DNA of 64,000 nucleotides from DAOSVX01 sp964493665 (GCA_964493665.1 CAZBOZ010000002.1:12239-76238); one strand, 5' to 3'; counted from the first letter of the stretch, positions 8,309-17,033 are shown. A program made the numbers and translations. Notes: generated by a model from the sequence alone, not told the origin.

Positions 8309-9163
8309 ATGGGAAATAAGTTAAATATTAATTGGTATCCAGGTCATATGGCCAAAACTAAAAGGGAAATAGGAGAGAAATTATCTTTAATTGATATAGT
8401 ATATGAATTAGTAGATGCTAGAATACCTTTTTCTTCTAAAATAATTGATATTGAGGATATTATTAAAAATAAACCTCGTGTTTTAATTATGACTAAAAGT
8501 GATCTATGTGACTTAAAAGAAACTAATAAATGGCTTAAATATTATGAAGAAAAAGGATATAAAGTATTGCTTTTAGACTTAACTAATAATAAAGATTATA
8601 AAAAATTAATTGATTTAACTCATAATATGATGAGACCTATACAAGAAAAAAGATCAAGCATGGGTTTGAATAAGAAAGAAATCAAAGCTTTAGTAATTGG
8701 TATACCTAATGTCGGTAAAAGTACTTTAATAAATGCCTTGGCTTCTAAAAAAGTGGCTAAAACTGGTAATACTCCTGGGGTAACAAAACAACTTAATTGG
8801 TTAAAAACCAAAAGTGATATCTTACTTTTAGATACTCCAGGTATTTTATGGCCTAAGTTTGATAATGAAGAAGTAGCTTTAAATTTAGCATCAATGACAG
8901 CTATTAAAAATGAAGTATTGCCTATTGATGATGTGGCTATTTATATTTTAAAGACTCTTAACAAGTATTATCCGGATATTTTGCTAAATAGATATAATTT
9001 ATCTACTTTGTCTGATGATTTCGAAGATAATTATCAAATAATAAGTAAAAGACTAGGTATGGTTTTAAAAGGTAATGAAATAGATTATGATAAAATTAGT
9101 CAAACAATAGTTAATGATTTAAATAATAATTTAATAAAAGGGATAACATTTGATAGGATTTAA
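8309..9163 (+). CDS. rbgA: Ribosome biogenesis GTPase RbgA (YlqF)
   Basis: Circularly permuted GTPase needed for late 50S assembly. The G motifs occur in permuted order: G4 (TKSD), then G1 (GIPNVGKSTLIN), then G3 (DTPGI). The N-terminus INWYPGHMAKTKREI is the RbgA signature. The start at ATG 8309 follows AGGAG at 8296-8300; an upstream in-frame GTG at 8300 sits within that site. At 284 aa it has the usual length. rnhB follows closely, as in many Bacillota. Confidence 0.95.
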   Translation: MGNKLNINWYPGHMAKTKREIGEKLSLIDIVYELVDARIPFSSKIIDIEDIIKNKPRVLIMTKSDLCDLKETNKWLKYYEEKGYKVLLLDLTNNKDYKKLIDLTHNMMRPIQEKRSSMGLNKKEIKALVIGIPNVGKSTLINALASKKVAKTGNTPGVTKQLNWLKTKSDILLLDTPGILWPKFDNEEVALNLASMTAIKNEVLPIDDVAIYILKTLNKYYPDILLNRYNLSTLSDDFEDNYQIISKRLGMVLKGNEIDYDKISQTIVNDLNNNLIKGITFDRI

Positions 9164-9164
9164 T

Positions 9165-9788
9165 ATGACTAATATAGATAATCAAAAATATGAAAAAGAA
9201 TTATATAAAAAAGGAGTTACTTTAATAGCTGGAGTAGATGAAGTAGGAAGAGGCCCCTTAGTAGGTCCTGTAGTAGCAGCAGCTGTTATTCTTCCTAAAG
9301 GATATTTTCTAGAAGGATTAACTGATTCTAAAAAAGTATCTGAAAAAAAACGCAATCAATTTTATGAAATAATTAAAAAAGATGCTTTAAGTATTGGTAT
9401 AGGAATAGTAGATCCAGATATAATTGATAAAATAAATATCTATGAAGCTAGTAAATTAGCTATGTTAAAAGCTTTGAAAAATTTAAATCTGACGCCAGAA
9501 CATGTTTTAATCGATGCCATGAAATTAGATTTAGACATTCTATCTACTAGTATAATAAAAGGCGATTTATTAAGTATTTCTATTAGTGCAGCTAGTATTA
9601 TCGCTAAAGTAACAAGAGATGAAATGATGTACGAATTAGATGAAAGACACCCAGAATATGGGTTTGGTAAACACAAAGGATATCCAACTAAAAGTCATAT
9701 TGAAAATGTCAAGAAGTATGGAATTCTTCCTAATTATAGATTTACTTTTAAGCCAATTAGTGATTTAATTAAAAAAGGTGATAAGTGA
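9165..9788 (+). CDS. rnhB: Ribonuclease HII
   Basis: Cleaves the RNA strand of RNA-DNA hybrids and starts removal of misinserted ribonucleotides. The catalytic carboxylates are visible: GVDEVGRGPL near the N-terminus (Asp, Glu), LIDAMKLD in the middle, and the conserved ASIIAKVTRDEMM segment. The start is placed at ATG 9165 because AGGAT at 9154-9158 is well spaced; a TTG at 9150 is an alternative that would overlap rbgA. It lies one base after the rbgA stop. Confidence 0.95.
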   Translation: MTNIDNQKYEKELYKKGVTLIAGVDEVGRGPLVGPVVAAAVILPKGYFLEGLTDSKKVSEKKRNQFYEIIKKDALSIGIGIVDPDIIDKINIYEASKLAMLKALKNLNLTPEHVLIDAMKLDLDILSTSIIKGDLLSISISAASIIAKVTRDEMMYELDERHPEYGFGKHKGYPTKSHIENVKKYGILPNYRFTFKPISDLIKKGDK

Positions 9789-9789
9789 A

Positions 9790-11835
9790 ATGAAAGCGCT
9801 AAAAACGGATATATTAAAAAATTATTTAATTTTAATGATTACTTTGTTTTCAATAGAGCTTGTTTTAAGACCATTAGTTGGATTTCAATTTTTTGATTGG
9901 TCTTTATTAAGAATATTTATTTTTATTAACTTTATAAGTTTAGTTTTCTCTATGTTATTTTCTTTATTACCAAGATTATTAACTAAAATTTTAATTTTTA
10001 TAACAGTAATTGCGGTTTCTGTTGATACCTTTTTTCAAATTGGTTTCAATAACTCAATAGGAACTTTTATGTCTTTAAATAGTAGTAGTCAGTTAGATAA
10101 AGTTACTAGTTATATAGTCGACTATGTAACTAGTTATTCTTGGTATTTTTATCTTATTTTGGCACCTTTATTATTATTTATATTATATTATATTATTTTT
10201 GATAAAAAAGTAACTAGACGTCTTAATAGACCAAAATTTAAATCATATTTGTTAAGCATAATATGGGCAATGATTTTAGGAGGATTATTCTTTAGTACTT
10301 TAATAGTTGGTTTTATGCAGAATAAATACCAAATATTATCGAATAAAGAATTATTCCATTATCCAGAAACTCCTAGTATTTGTGTTAATCAGTTTGGTAT
10401 TATTGGGTTTACTTTAATTGATTTTAAAGCATCTTTATTAAATGCTGAACCAGTTAAATCTATTAGTGAAACTAAAAATAATAATTCTAATGTGGTTAAT
10501 GAAAATACCAGAATAATAAATGATACAGCTTGGAATGAAGTTATTGCTAATGAAAACACTAGCAGCTATAAAACTTTAAATGAATATTTTATCAATAGGG
10601 AAATAACTCCTCGAAATGAAATGACAGGATATTTCAAAGATAAAAATTTAATTGTTATTTTAATGGAATCAGTTAACAATATACCTTTCTTGTATCCGGA
10701 ATATTTTCCAACTTTAAATAAAATGTATAATGAAGGCTGGAGCTGGGTAAATAACTACTCACCACGTAATAGCTGTGCTACTGGTAATAATGAAATGACT
10801 GTTATGAGTAGTTTATATACTATTAATAATAGTTGTACTGCTAATGTTTATAAAAACAATGTGTATCCAGAAGGAATATTTAATTTGTTTAATAATGAGG
10901 ATTATTATACATCTTCTTATCATAATTATGCTGATCATTATTATTATCGTAAAACTATTCATCCTAATATGGGCAGTCAAAAGTATTATAATGCTTATGA
11001 TTTGGGTATTAGTGTTAATCCAGTTTATCAGGAGTGGCCAAGTGATGTAGAACTATTTACTAATAGTCAGCCTTATTATATGAACGAAAACAAATTTATG
11101 ACTTTCTTTAGTACAGTAACATCTCATCGTCCATATACTTTATCAAGTGAATATGGTGATAAATATTTAGATATGTTTGAAGATTTAGATTTATCTAAAG
11201 CGGCTAAAAGATATTTATCAAAAATAAAGGAATTAGATGATGCTCTTAGTATATTATTAGATGAATTAGATGATACAGGGAAACTAGATGATACTGTAAT
11301 AGTTTTATTTGCTGATCATTACCCATATGGTTTAAGCGACAGTAATATTGCTAGCTTTTTAGGCGATGAAGCACTAGAAGAAAAAGAAAGAGATAGAACT
11401 CCATTTATTATATATAACACTACTATAGAACCTAAAAAATATGAAGATTATACGACTCTTATGAATATTTTACCAACCATTGCTAATTTATTTGATGCTG
11501 ATTATGATCCAAGACTTTATATGGGAGAAGATTTATTTAATCCCGATTATGAAAGTTTAGCAATATTTACTGATGGTTCATGGGTTAATGAGACAGCTTT
11601 CTATAATGCTTCAAATAGTAAATTAATATATAAAAATCCTACTAATACATTATCTGATGATTATGTAATTAGTTTAAACAGAGAAATTAATGATAAAATA
11701 AATATGTCTAATTTAGCAGTTAAAAAAGATTATTTTAATTATTTATTTGATGAAAGAAGCAAATATGAAGTAGAAATTCCGGTTGAAGAAGAAACAACTA
11801 CTGATATAGTAGAGGAAGTTATAACAACTCCTTAG
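9790..11835 (+). CDS. LtaS-like membrane sulfatase (polyol-phosphate transferase), first copy
   Basis: Membrane enzyme of the alkaline phosphatase/sulfatase fold, related to lipoteichoic acid synthase, which polymerises glycerol phosphate from phosphatidylglycerol outside the membrane. About five N-terminal membrane helices (residues 10-180) precede an extracellular sulfatase domain. The metal-binding Glu is in NLIVILMESVN; the nucleophile Thr is inferred in SCATGNNEM; a C-terminal metal site lies in FADHYP. An acidic Thr-rich tail ends the protein. Start chosen at ATG 9790; GTG 9778 is part of the AAGGTG ribosome site and overlaps rnhB. At 681 aa it is slightly longer than typical LtaS. The Thr motif differs from the common GKTSDSEF form, so substrate is uncertain. 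Confidence 0.8.
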   Translation: MKALKTDILKNYLILMITLFSIELVLRPLVGFQFFDWSLLRIFIFINFISLVFSMLFSLLPRLLTKILIFITVIAVSVDTFFQIGFNNSIGTFMSLNSSSQLDKVTSYIVDYVTSYSWYFYLILAPLLLFILYYIIFDKKVTRRLNRPKFKSYLLSIIWAMILGGLFFSTLIVGFMQNKYQILSNKELFHYPETPSICVNQFGIIGFTLIDFKASLLNAEPVKSISETKNNNSNVVNENTRIINDTAWNEVIANENTSSYKTLNEYFINREITPRNEMTGYFKDKNLIVILMESVNNIPFLYPEYFPTLNKMYNEGWSWVNNYSPRNSCATGNNEMTVMSSLYTINNSCTANVYKNNVYPEGIFNLFNNEDYYTSSYHNYADHYYYRKTIHPNMGSQKYYNAYDLGISVNPVYQEWPSDVELFTNSQPYYMNENKFMTFFSTVTSHRPYTLSSEYGDKYLDMFEDLDLSKAAKRYLSKIKELDDALSILLDELDDTGKLDDTVIVLFADHYPYGLSDSNIASFLGDEALEEKERDRTPFIIYNTTIEPKKYEDYTTLMNILPTIANLFDADYDPRLYMGEDLFNPDYESLAIFTDGSWVNETAFYNASNSKLIYKNPTNTLSDDYVISLNREINDKINMSNLAVKKDYFNYLFDERSKYEVEIPVEEETTTDIVEEVITTP

Positions 11836-11845
11836 AAAGGATTAT

Positions 11846-13876
11846 ATGAAATATTTAGTAATAGTAGAATCGCCTAGTAAAATAAAAACTATAAGTAAAT
11901 ACTTGGGCGGTGGATATAAAATAACTTCAAGTAGAGGCCATGTTAGAGATTTAGCAACTACAGGTAAATATGGTCTTGGAATTGATATCGAAAATGACTT
12001 TGAACCTAATTATGTACCAATAAAAGGTAAGAAAAAAGTAATAGCCGAATTAAAAAAAGAAGCTAAAACTTGTGATATGGTTTTACTTGCTACTGACCCA
12101 GATCGTGAAGGGGAAGCTATTAGTTGGCATTTATATGATGCTATGGGATTAAAAGAAGCTGACTATGAAAGAGTAGTATTTAATGAAATAACTAAAGATG
12201 TCATCTTAGAGTCTTTTAAGCATCCGCGTAAAATAGATATGAATTTAGTAAAAAGTCAAGAAACAAGAAGAATATTAGACCGTATTATAGGATTTAGATT
12301 AAGTAAATTAATGCAATCTAAAACTAGTGGTAAAAGTGCTGGTAGAGTTCAAAGTGTAGCTTTAAAACTAGTTGTTGATAGAGAAAGAGAAATAGAAGCT
12401 TTTATTGAAGAAGAATATTGGACTATCGAAGCTGATTTTAAAGATTTTAAAGCCACATTAGAAAAATATCATGGAAAAGAAATAGAAATTAAAGGTGAAA
12501 AAGAAGCTGATGATATATTAGCAGTTCTTTCTAAGACTTTTAATATTGAATCTACTACTAAAAAAGAAAAGAAGAAATCATCACCACTTCCTTTTAAGAC
12601 TTCAACATTACAGCAACTAGCTTCAAATAAACTAGGATTTAATTCTGGTAAAACAATGAAAATAGCTCAAAAGTTATATGAAGGAATTGATTTAGGAGAT
12701 GAATCAGTAGGTTTAATAACTTATATGAGAACTGATTCAACCAGAATAAGTCCATCATTTATTGATGAAACATTTAAATATATAAAAAATAAATATGGTA
12801 GTGAATATCTTGGCTATGTTAAAAAAGGTAAAAAAGATGATAATATTCAGGATGCTCATGAAGGTATTAGAGTTACTAATATAAATCGTGATCCAGAAAG
12901 CATCAAAAAATATTTGTCTAATGATGAATATAAGCTTTACAAACTTATTTATAGTAGGAGTTTAGCTAATTTAATGGCGGACGCTAAAATGGATGCCACA
13001 ACTATCTTACTTGATAATAATGGGTATACATTTAAAGCTACAGGTAGTGTTTTAAAATTTGATGGGTATTTAAAAGTATATAGTGATTATGAAAAAAATG
13101 AAGATGTTATATTACCGGATTTTAGTAATTACAAAACCAATGTTTTAATAAGTGAAAGCATTGATAAGAGTCAACATTTTACTAAACCATTACCAAGATA
13201 TACTGAAGCAACTCTTATTAAAGAAATGGAAAAACTAGGCATCGGTAGACCAAGTACTTATGCAAAAACTATGGAAATATTAAGAGAAAGAGACTATGTA
13301 AAAGTAATGGATAAAAAGTTTTATCCAACTCTTACTGGCATTGAAATAACTGACAAATTACAAGAATTCTTTAGTAATATAATTAATGTTAAATATACAG
13401 CTAAAATGGAAACAGAATTAGATGAAGTGGCAGAAGCTAAATTCGATTCTAAAGTTATACTAAAAGAATTCTACAAAGACTTTGAACCATTAGTTCAAAA
13501 AGCATTTAATAATATGGAGAAAAAAGAACCAGAGAAAACTGGTGAAGTATGTCCAGAATGTGGTAGTGATATGGTAAAAAGAAAAGGTAAATATGGAGAA
13601 TTTGAAGCATGCTCAAATTATCCAGCTTGTAAATATATCAAAAAAGAAGCTAAAAAAGTAATAGAAGTAATGCCATGCCCTAAATGTGATGGAACTATAA
13701 TAGAAAAAAGAACCAGAAAAGGTAAAACATTCTATGGTTGTTCTAATTATCCTAAATGTGATTTTGCTTCTTGGGATAAACCAGTAGAAGGTAAATGCCC
13801 AGAATGTAATTCTTACTTAGTAGAAAAAAACAACAAAATAAAATGTAGTAGTTGTACTTATGAAAAACAGGATTAA
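11846..13876 (+). CDS. topA: DNA topoisomerase I (type IA)
   Basis: Relaxes negative supercoils by single-strand passage. The Toprim domain begins KYLVIVESPSKIKTI and carries DPDREGEAI. The active-site Tyr lies in ITYMRTDSTRIS. The C-terminus has zinc-ribbon repeats CPECGSDM...CSNYPACKY and CPKCDGTI...CSNYPKCDF, followed by a shorter CPEC...CSSC. At 676 aa it has the usual length for Bacillota. It follows the LtaS-like gene by 10 bases with ribosome site AGAAAGGA, and ends at a strong palindromic terminator. Confidence 0.97.
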   Translation: MKYLVIVESPSKIKTISKYLGGGYKITSSRGHVRDLATTGKYGLGIDIENDFEPNYVPIKGKKKVIAELKKEAKTCDMVLLATDPDREGEAISWHLYDAMGLKEADYERVVFNEITKDVILESFKHPRKIDMNLVKSQETRRILDRIIGFRLSKLMQSKTSGKSAGRVQSVALKLVVDREREIEAFIEEEYWTIEADFKDFKATLEKYHGKEIEIKGEKEADDILAVLSKTFNIESTTKKEKKKSSPLPFKTSTLQQLASNKLGFNSGKTMKIAQKLYEGIDLGDESVGLITYMRTDSTRISPSFIDETFKYIKNKYGSEYLGYVKKGKKDDNIQDAHEGIRVTNINRDPESIKKYLSNDEYKLYKLIYSRSLANLMADAKMDATTILLDNNGYTFKATGSVLKFDGYLKVYSDYEKNEDVILPDFSNYKTNVLISESIDKSQHFTKPLPRYTEATLIKEMEKLGIGRPSTYAKTMEILRERDYVKVMDKKFYPTLTGIEITDKLQEFFSNIINVKYTAKMETELDEVAEAKFDSKVILKEFYKDFEPLVQKAFNNMEKKEPEKTGEVCPECGSDMVKRKGKYGEFEACSNYPACKYIKKEAKKVIEVMPCPKCDGTIIEKRTRKGKTFYGCSNYPKCDFASWDKPVEGKCPECNSYLVEKNNKIKCSSCTYEKQD

Positions 13877-13892
13877 TTAATCCTGTTTTTTT
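13863..13892 (+). terminator. topA terminator, first of two identical copies
   Basis: Perfect palindrome CAGGATTAATTAATCCTG flanked by A and T runs. It overlaps the topA stop. An identical 30-base element recurs at 14768-14797. Confidence 0.9.
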
Positions 13893-13893
13893 A

Positions 13894-13902
13894 TGATATA
13901 AT
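13894..13902 (+). promoter_or_regulatory. Extended -10 promoter for the metallo-beta-lactamase-fold gene
   Basis: TGA-TATAAT begins one base after the topA terminator T tract, 19 bases before ATG 13922. No strong -35. Confidence 0.6.
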
Positions 13903-13921
13903 TATTTTGGAGAGTGATTAT

Positions 13922-14764
13922 ATGAAAGTGTTGGTTTTGGGGACGGCTGCTGCTACGGGAATACCATTAGTGTTTTGCAATTGTAAAGTTTGCAAAAACG
14001 CGAGGGAAAATAAAAGCAAAGACGTAAGAACTAGATCGTCCATATTAATAAATGATGAGTTTTTAATTGATTTAAACCCTGATATTTGTACTCAAACCAT
14101 AACTAATAATGTGGATTTGGGGAAAGTAAAATATTTAGCATTAACCCATTCTCATATAGATCACTTTGATGCTGGCCATTTTATTACTAGATGGAGCGAA
14201 TATGCAACTCAAGATTTGGAGCATTTAAATATTTTTTGTTCAAAAGGGACATCTTTAGATATTAATAATCAGATAAAAGAGGTGACATTTGATATATTTT
14301 CCGATTTTTGGCAAAAAAACATGAATTATAGTTTAAACATTTTAGCTGATGGAGCCACAAAAGAACTTGCTGATTATAAAATAACCGCGATAGATTCAAA
14401 GCATGATGGCAATGTGGAATCACTTGTGTATATAATATCTTATCAAAACAAACATCTATTTTATGGAACAGACTTATTAGAAATAACTGCTGAAGCTTGG
14501 GAAATACTAAAAAATTATAAACTTGATATTGTGTTTTTAGATCAGACTTATGGTAAAGGTTTTAATAATGGTGGCCATCTTGATACTGAACAAGTGGCCA
14601 GTATAATAAAAAAAATGACTGAAGAAAATATAATTGATAGCAAAAGCCTTGTATATGCTACTCATATTTCTCATGAAGGAAATGGTAATCATTCTGAAAT
14701 GGAAATAACTGCCCAACAAAACAATTATCATATAGCTTATGATGGGTTATTAATAGAAATATAA
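13922..14764 (+). CDS. PhnP-like metallo-beta-lactamase fold hydrolase
   Basis: Predicted cytosolic metallohydrolase, most like PhnP/cyclic phosphodiesterases and RNase Z-type proteins. The metal motif is THSHIDHFDAGH (H-x-H-x-D-H), with further likely ligands in YGTDLL and YATHISHEGN. Two Cys pairs near the N-terminus (CNCKVCKNA) resemble the structural zinc site of PhnP. Start is ATG 13922 after GGAGAGTGAT; a TTG at 13907 lies upstream of that site. The gene has its own promoter and is bracketed by two identical terminators. Its first 40 codons look more GC-rich than the neighbours, a possible sign of transfer. There are no phosphonate genes nearby, so PhnP function itself is unlikely. Confidence 0.8.
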   Translation: MKVLVLGTAAATGIPLVFCNCKVCKNARENKSKDVRTRSSILINDEFLIDLNPDICTQTITNNVDLGKVKYLALTHSHIDHFDAGHFITRWSEYATQDLEHLNIFCSKGTSLDINNQIKEVTFDIFSDFWQKNMNYSLNILADGATKELADYKITAIDSKHDGNVESLVYIISYQNKHLFYGTDLLEITAEAWEILKNYKLDIVFLDQTYGKGFNNGGHLDTEQVASIIKKMTEENIIDSKSLVYATHISHEGNGNHSEMEITAQQNNYHIAYDGLLIEI

Positions 14765-14767
14765 TTT

Positions 14768-14797
14768 AAAAAACAGGATTAATTAATCCTGTTTTTT
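14768..14797. terminator. Second identical terminator, shared by convergent genes
   Basis: Same palindrome as at 13863-13892 with A and T flanks, so it can terminate both the plus-strand hydrolase gene and minus-strand gatD. It overlaps the gatD 3' end. Confidence 0.9.
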
Positions 14798-15505
14798 ATT
14801 ATTTATAAATTCATTGTAAGCCATGTAATCAAAATAATTATGATTTTCTTTATATGATAGTTTATTTTCTTTTAATATCTTTTTTATTAAATAATCAGTA
14901 AAGTAGGGATTTCTTATTAATAATGGTCCTAATAAGTATGTGCCATAAAAGTTATTAAATAAATATCCTTCTTTATTACTTCCTTTTTTATAACCAATAC
15001 CATTTATTACGGTAAATAAATTATTATCTTCATTTATCATAATGTTTTGTCTATTTTGAAAGCCAATTATTATTTCATTTATTAAGTTTGTTTTAAATAT
15101 TTGTTCTCCAGTAATACTTTCTTCTGGATCTATTTCTTTTGTATAATAACTAAAGATATCTAAACATTTTCTTTTATTACCATTTTCTTCTTCAATATAT
15201 TTACCAAATAAATCTAAAGCACTACCAGTTATAATAAAATATTTATTATTTTTAATAGCATTATCAATCTCTTTTTTGTATTTTAAAATATCTTCTAAAA
15301 CAATTAATTTATTTTCTTTTGAACCAGATCCCATATAATAAACATCATATTTATCAAAATTAATCTCGTCACCAATAGTTAAAAGATCAACATTAACTTT
15401 TAGCCCTTGACCTTTAAAATGACCTTTTAGAGCAGTTATATTACTATTTTCGCCATTTAGATTCATTAAATCATAATATAAATGAGCAATATTAATAGTT
15501 TTCAT
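14783..15505 (-). CDS. gatD: GatD homologue lacking catalytic Cys and His
   Basis: GatD is the class I glutaminase that gives ammonia to MurT for amidating D-isoglutamate in lipid II. Family features are present: an N-terminus like other GatD proteins, MGSGS where GGGSD is usual, and GTYLLGPLLIRNPYFTDYL near residues 188-207. However, the nucleophile elbow, normally ICGGYQ, reads ITGSALDLFG (residues 92-101) with no Cys, and the catalytic His of GTYLHGP is Leu192. The only Cys in the protein is at 114, outside the elbow. The glutamine-binding GFENHGGRT region reads GFQNRQN. It lies one base downstream of murT. I infer loss of glutaminase activity; a structural or different role is possible. 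Confidence 0.82.
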   Translation of the reverse strand: MKTINIAHLYYDLMNLNGENSNITALKGHFKGQGLKVNVDLLTIGDEINFDKYDVYYMGSGSKENKLIVLEDILKYKKEIDNAIKNNKYFIITGSALDLFGKYIEEENGNKRKCLDIFSYYTKEIDPEESITGEQIFKTNLINEIIIGFQNRQNIMINEDNNLFTVINGIGYKKGSNKEGYLFNNFYGTYLLGPLLIRNPYFTDYLIKKILKENKLSYKENHNYFDYMAYNEFINNKKQD

Positions 15506-15506
15506 A

Positions 15507-16832
15507 TTATTCTCCTAACATACTTTTTATTTTAGCTGTCATATCAAAACAAACCATTGTATATATATCACCTTTAGTAGTTTTTAAAGCTTTCTTTAAA
15601 TCATTTACATCATCTAAAATAATCATTTTATCTTTAGGAATATTTGCATAAGCAAGTCTAGTTGCTACATCATATCTAAATCTTCCTATAACAATTATTT
15701 TATCAATATTAGGATTATTTATTTTTTCAAATTCTACATCATATAACCAGGATAAATCGTTATGTTTATATCTTCTAGAAACATTGTCAAATCCTAAGAT
15801 AATAGTTTTTTTACCATCTAACTGGTTAATATATTCTAAAGATTGATAATAAGATAAGGCATTTTCATTTTTGCTTTCTAACATTGTTAAATTTCTATCA
15901 TCAATTTTATATATATGACCCCTTTTAGATTTAATAGGATCAATATTAAATGACTCATTAATAATTTCATCACTTATACCAATGGTTTTAAGTAAAGCAT
16001 AAGCTCCAGTAGTAGCATAAGCTGCATATAGCATATCTTTATTTAATTTTATGGTTTGATTATTTATTTTAATTGTCTTTTTAGTTAAATCTAAATTAGC
16101 ACCTTCATAATCAACTTTTCCTCTTTTAAAATCATTACTAGGACACTTATAACTACCTATATGGCCATAATGATAATAATCATATATTAATTTTTTATGA
16201 CATAATGGGCAATAAGCATTATCAATTGAATTAATAGTAGGTTTTAAATAAGAATATTTAGTTTTAGTTATTCCATAAGTAGTTATTTTATCTTTATATG
16301 TAGTAGTAATTTTATTTACCATAGGATCATCAGCATTAATTATTAAGTGAGTCTTTTCTTTAATAGCATTAAATATTTTATTATAAATAAATTCAGGAGT
16401 TTTATTTCTAGCTGGTTGATCTCTAGTAATATTAGTAACTACTAGATGAGTCAGAGTAGGTTTTGTGAAAGCTAAATGGATATGACTTTCATCTAATTCT
16501 ATTAATAAAACATCTTTTTTAGGTTTTTTCTTAAATAAACTAACACTATTTAATATCAAAGTAGTAATAGCATATATACCATTAGATCCACTTTTATTAC
16601 AAGCAACAGAATAACCAGCTTTTAATAGGGTATGTTCTATTAACTCAATAGTACTTCCTTTACCGCTTGATCCAGTAACTCCAATTACATATTTTGGATA
16701 ACTTACTTTAGTAAGAATTTTAGGATCAGCATCATATGCTAGTTTGCCCGGAAATACACTGGCTTTTCTCCCTAGGATTTTACCAGCCATACTAACAGTT
16801 TTAGTTATAAATATTAAAAAAGTCGTTTTCAT
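15507..16832 (-). CDS. murT: MurT-like Mur ligase (lipid II isoglutaminyl synthase subunit)
   Basis: Mur-ligase-fold ATPase that with GatD amidates the D-Glu of lipid II. The P-loop is GSSGKGST (residues 54-61), and the C-terminal DUF1727 domain carries the family segment LSWLYDVEFE. MurT normally contains a four-Cys zinc ribbon inserted in the central domain; here Cys208, Cys211 (CPLC) and Cys230 are present, but the fourth position, normally in CP-x-C, is Asn233 (KCPSND). At 441 aa it has the family length. It is transcribed divergently from rpsB and forms a two-gene operon with gatD. Whether it still amidates is doubtful given the state of GatD. Confidence 0.87.
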   Translation of the reverse strand: MKTTFLIFITKTVSMAGKILGRKASVFPGKLAYDADPKILTKVSYPKYVIGVTGSSGKGSTIELIEHTLLKAGYSVACNKSGSNGIYAITTLILNSVSLFKKKPKKDVLLIELDESHIHLAFTKPTLTHLVVTNITRDQPARNKTPEFIYNKIFNAIKEKTHLIINADDPMVNKITTTYKDKITTYGITKTKYSYLKPTINSIDNAYCPLCHKKLIYDYYHYGHIGSYKCPSNDFKRGKVDYEGANLDLTKKTIKINNQTIKLNKDMLYAAYATTGAYALLKTIGISDEIINESFNIDPIKSKRGHIYKIDDRNLTMLESKNENALSYYQSLEYINQLDGKKTIILGFDNVSRRYKHNDLSWLYDVEFEKINNPNIDKIIVIGRFRYDVATRLAYANIPKDKMIILDDVNDLKKALKTTKGDIYTMVCFDMTAKIKSMLGE

Positions 16833-16877
16833 CTTATCACCAAGTTAATTATATCAAAAATAAATTCTTTTTAAATA

Positions 16878-16906
16878 AAAAAAGCTTGATAGAATGGCTT
16901 TTTTTT
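16878..16906. other. A/T-flanked hairpin between murT and rpsB
   Basis: Inverted repeat AAAAAAGC / GCTTTTTT around an 11-base loop that contains the rpsB -35 box. No plus-strand gene ends here, so it may act on the minus strand as an attenuator in the murT leader or simply overlap the promoter. Confidence 0.4.
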
Positions 16907-16914
16907 GATACTAT
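16886..16914 (+). promoter_or_regulatory. rpsB promoter
   Basis: -35 TTGATA (16886-16891), 17-base spacer, -10 TACTAT (16909-16914). Transcription would start near 16921, leaving a leader of about 113 bases. Confidence 0.8.
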
Positions 16915-16917
16915 AGG

Positions 16918-17033
16918 TTTGGTTTATAAAACCAAATACACACGAATGTTGATTTAATTGACTAGTGTCTTAATATAAGATGTTAATTAAAGAAGATACG
17001 TTCGGCGGCTTAAAACGAAAGGGATGATTTAAG
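16918..17033 (+). promoter_or_regulatory. Structured rpsB 5' leader
   Basis: Begins with an eight-base stem TTTGGTTT (16918-16925)/AAACCAAA (16929-16936), followed by about 90 bases before the start codon, containing GTGTCTTAATATAAGA and TTCGGCGGCTT segments. The length and position are consistent with an S2 autoregulatory leader, but I cannot assign it to a known RNA family. Confidence 0.4.

Noticed and set aside
10844..11050. Small hydrophobic plus-strand ORF within the LtaS-like gene
   Set aside because: Out of frame inside a well supported gene, low-complexity Ile/Met composition, no ribosome site.
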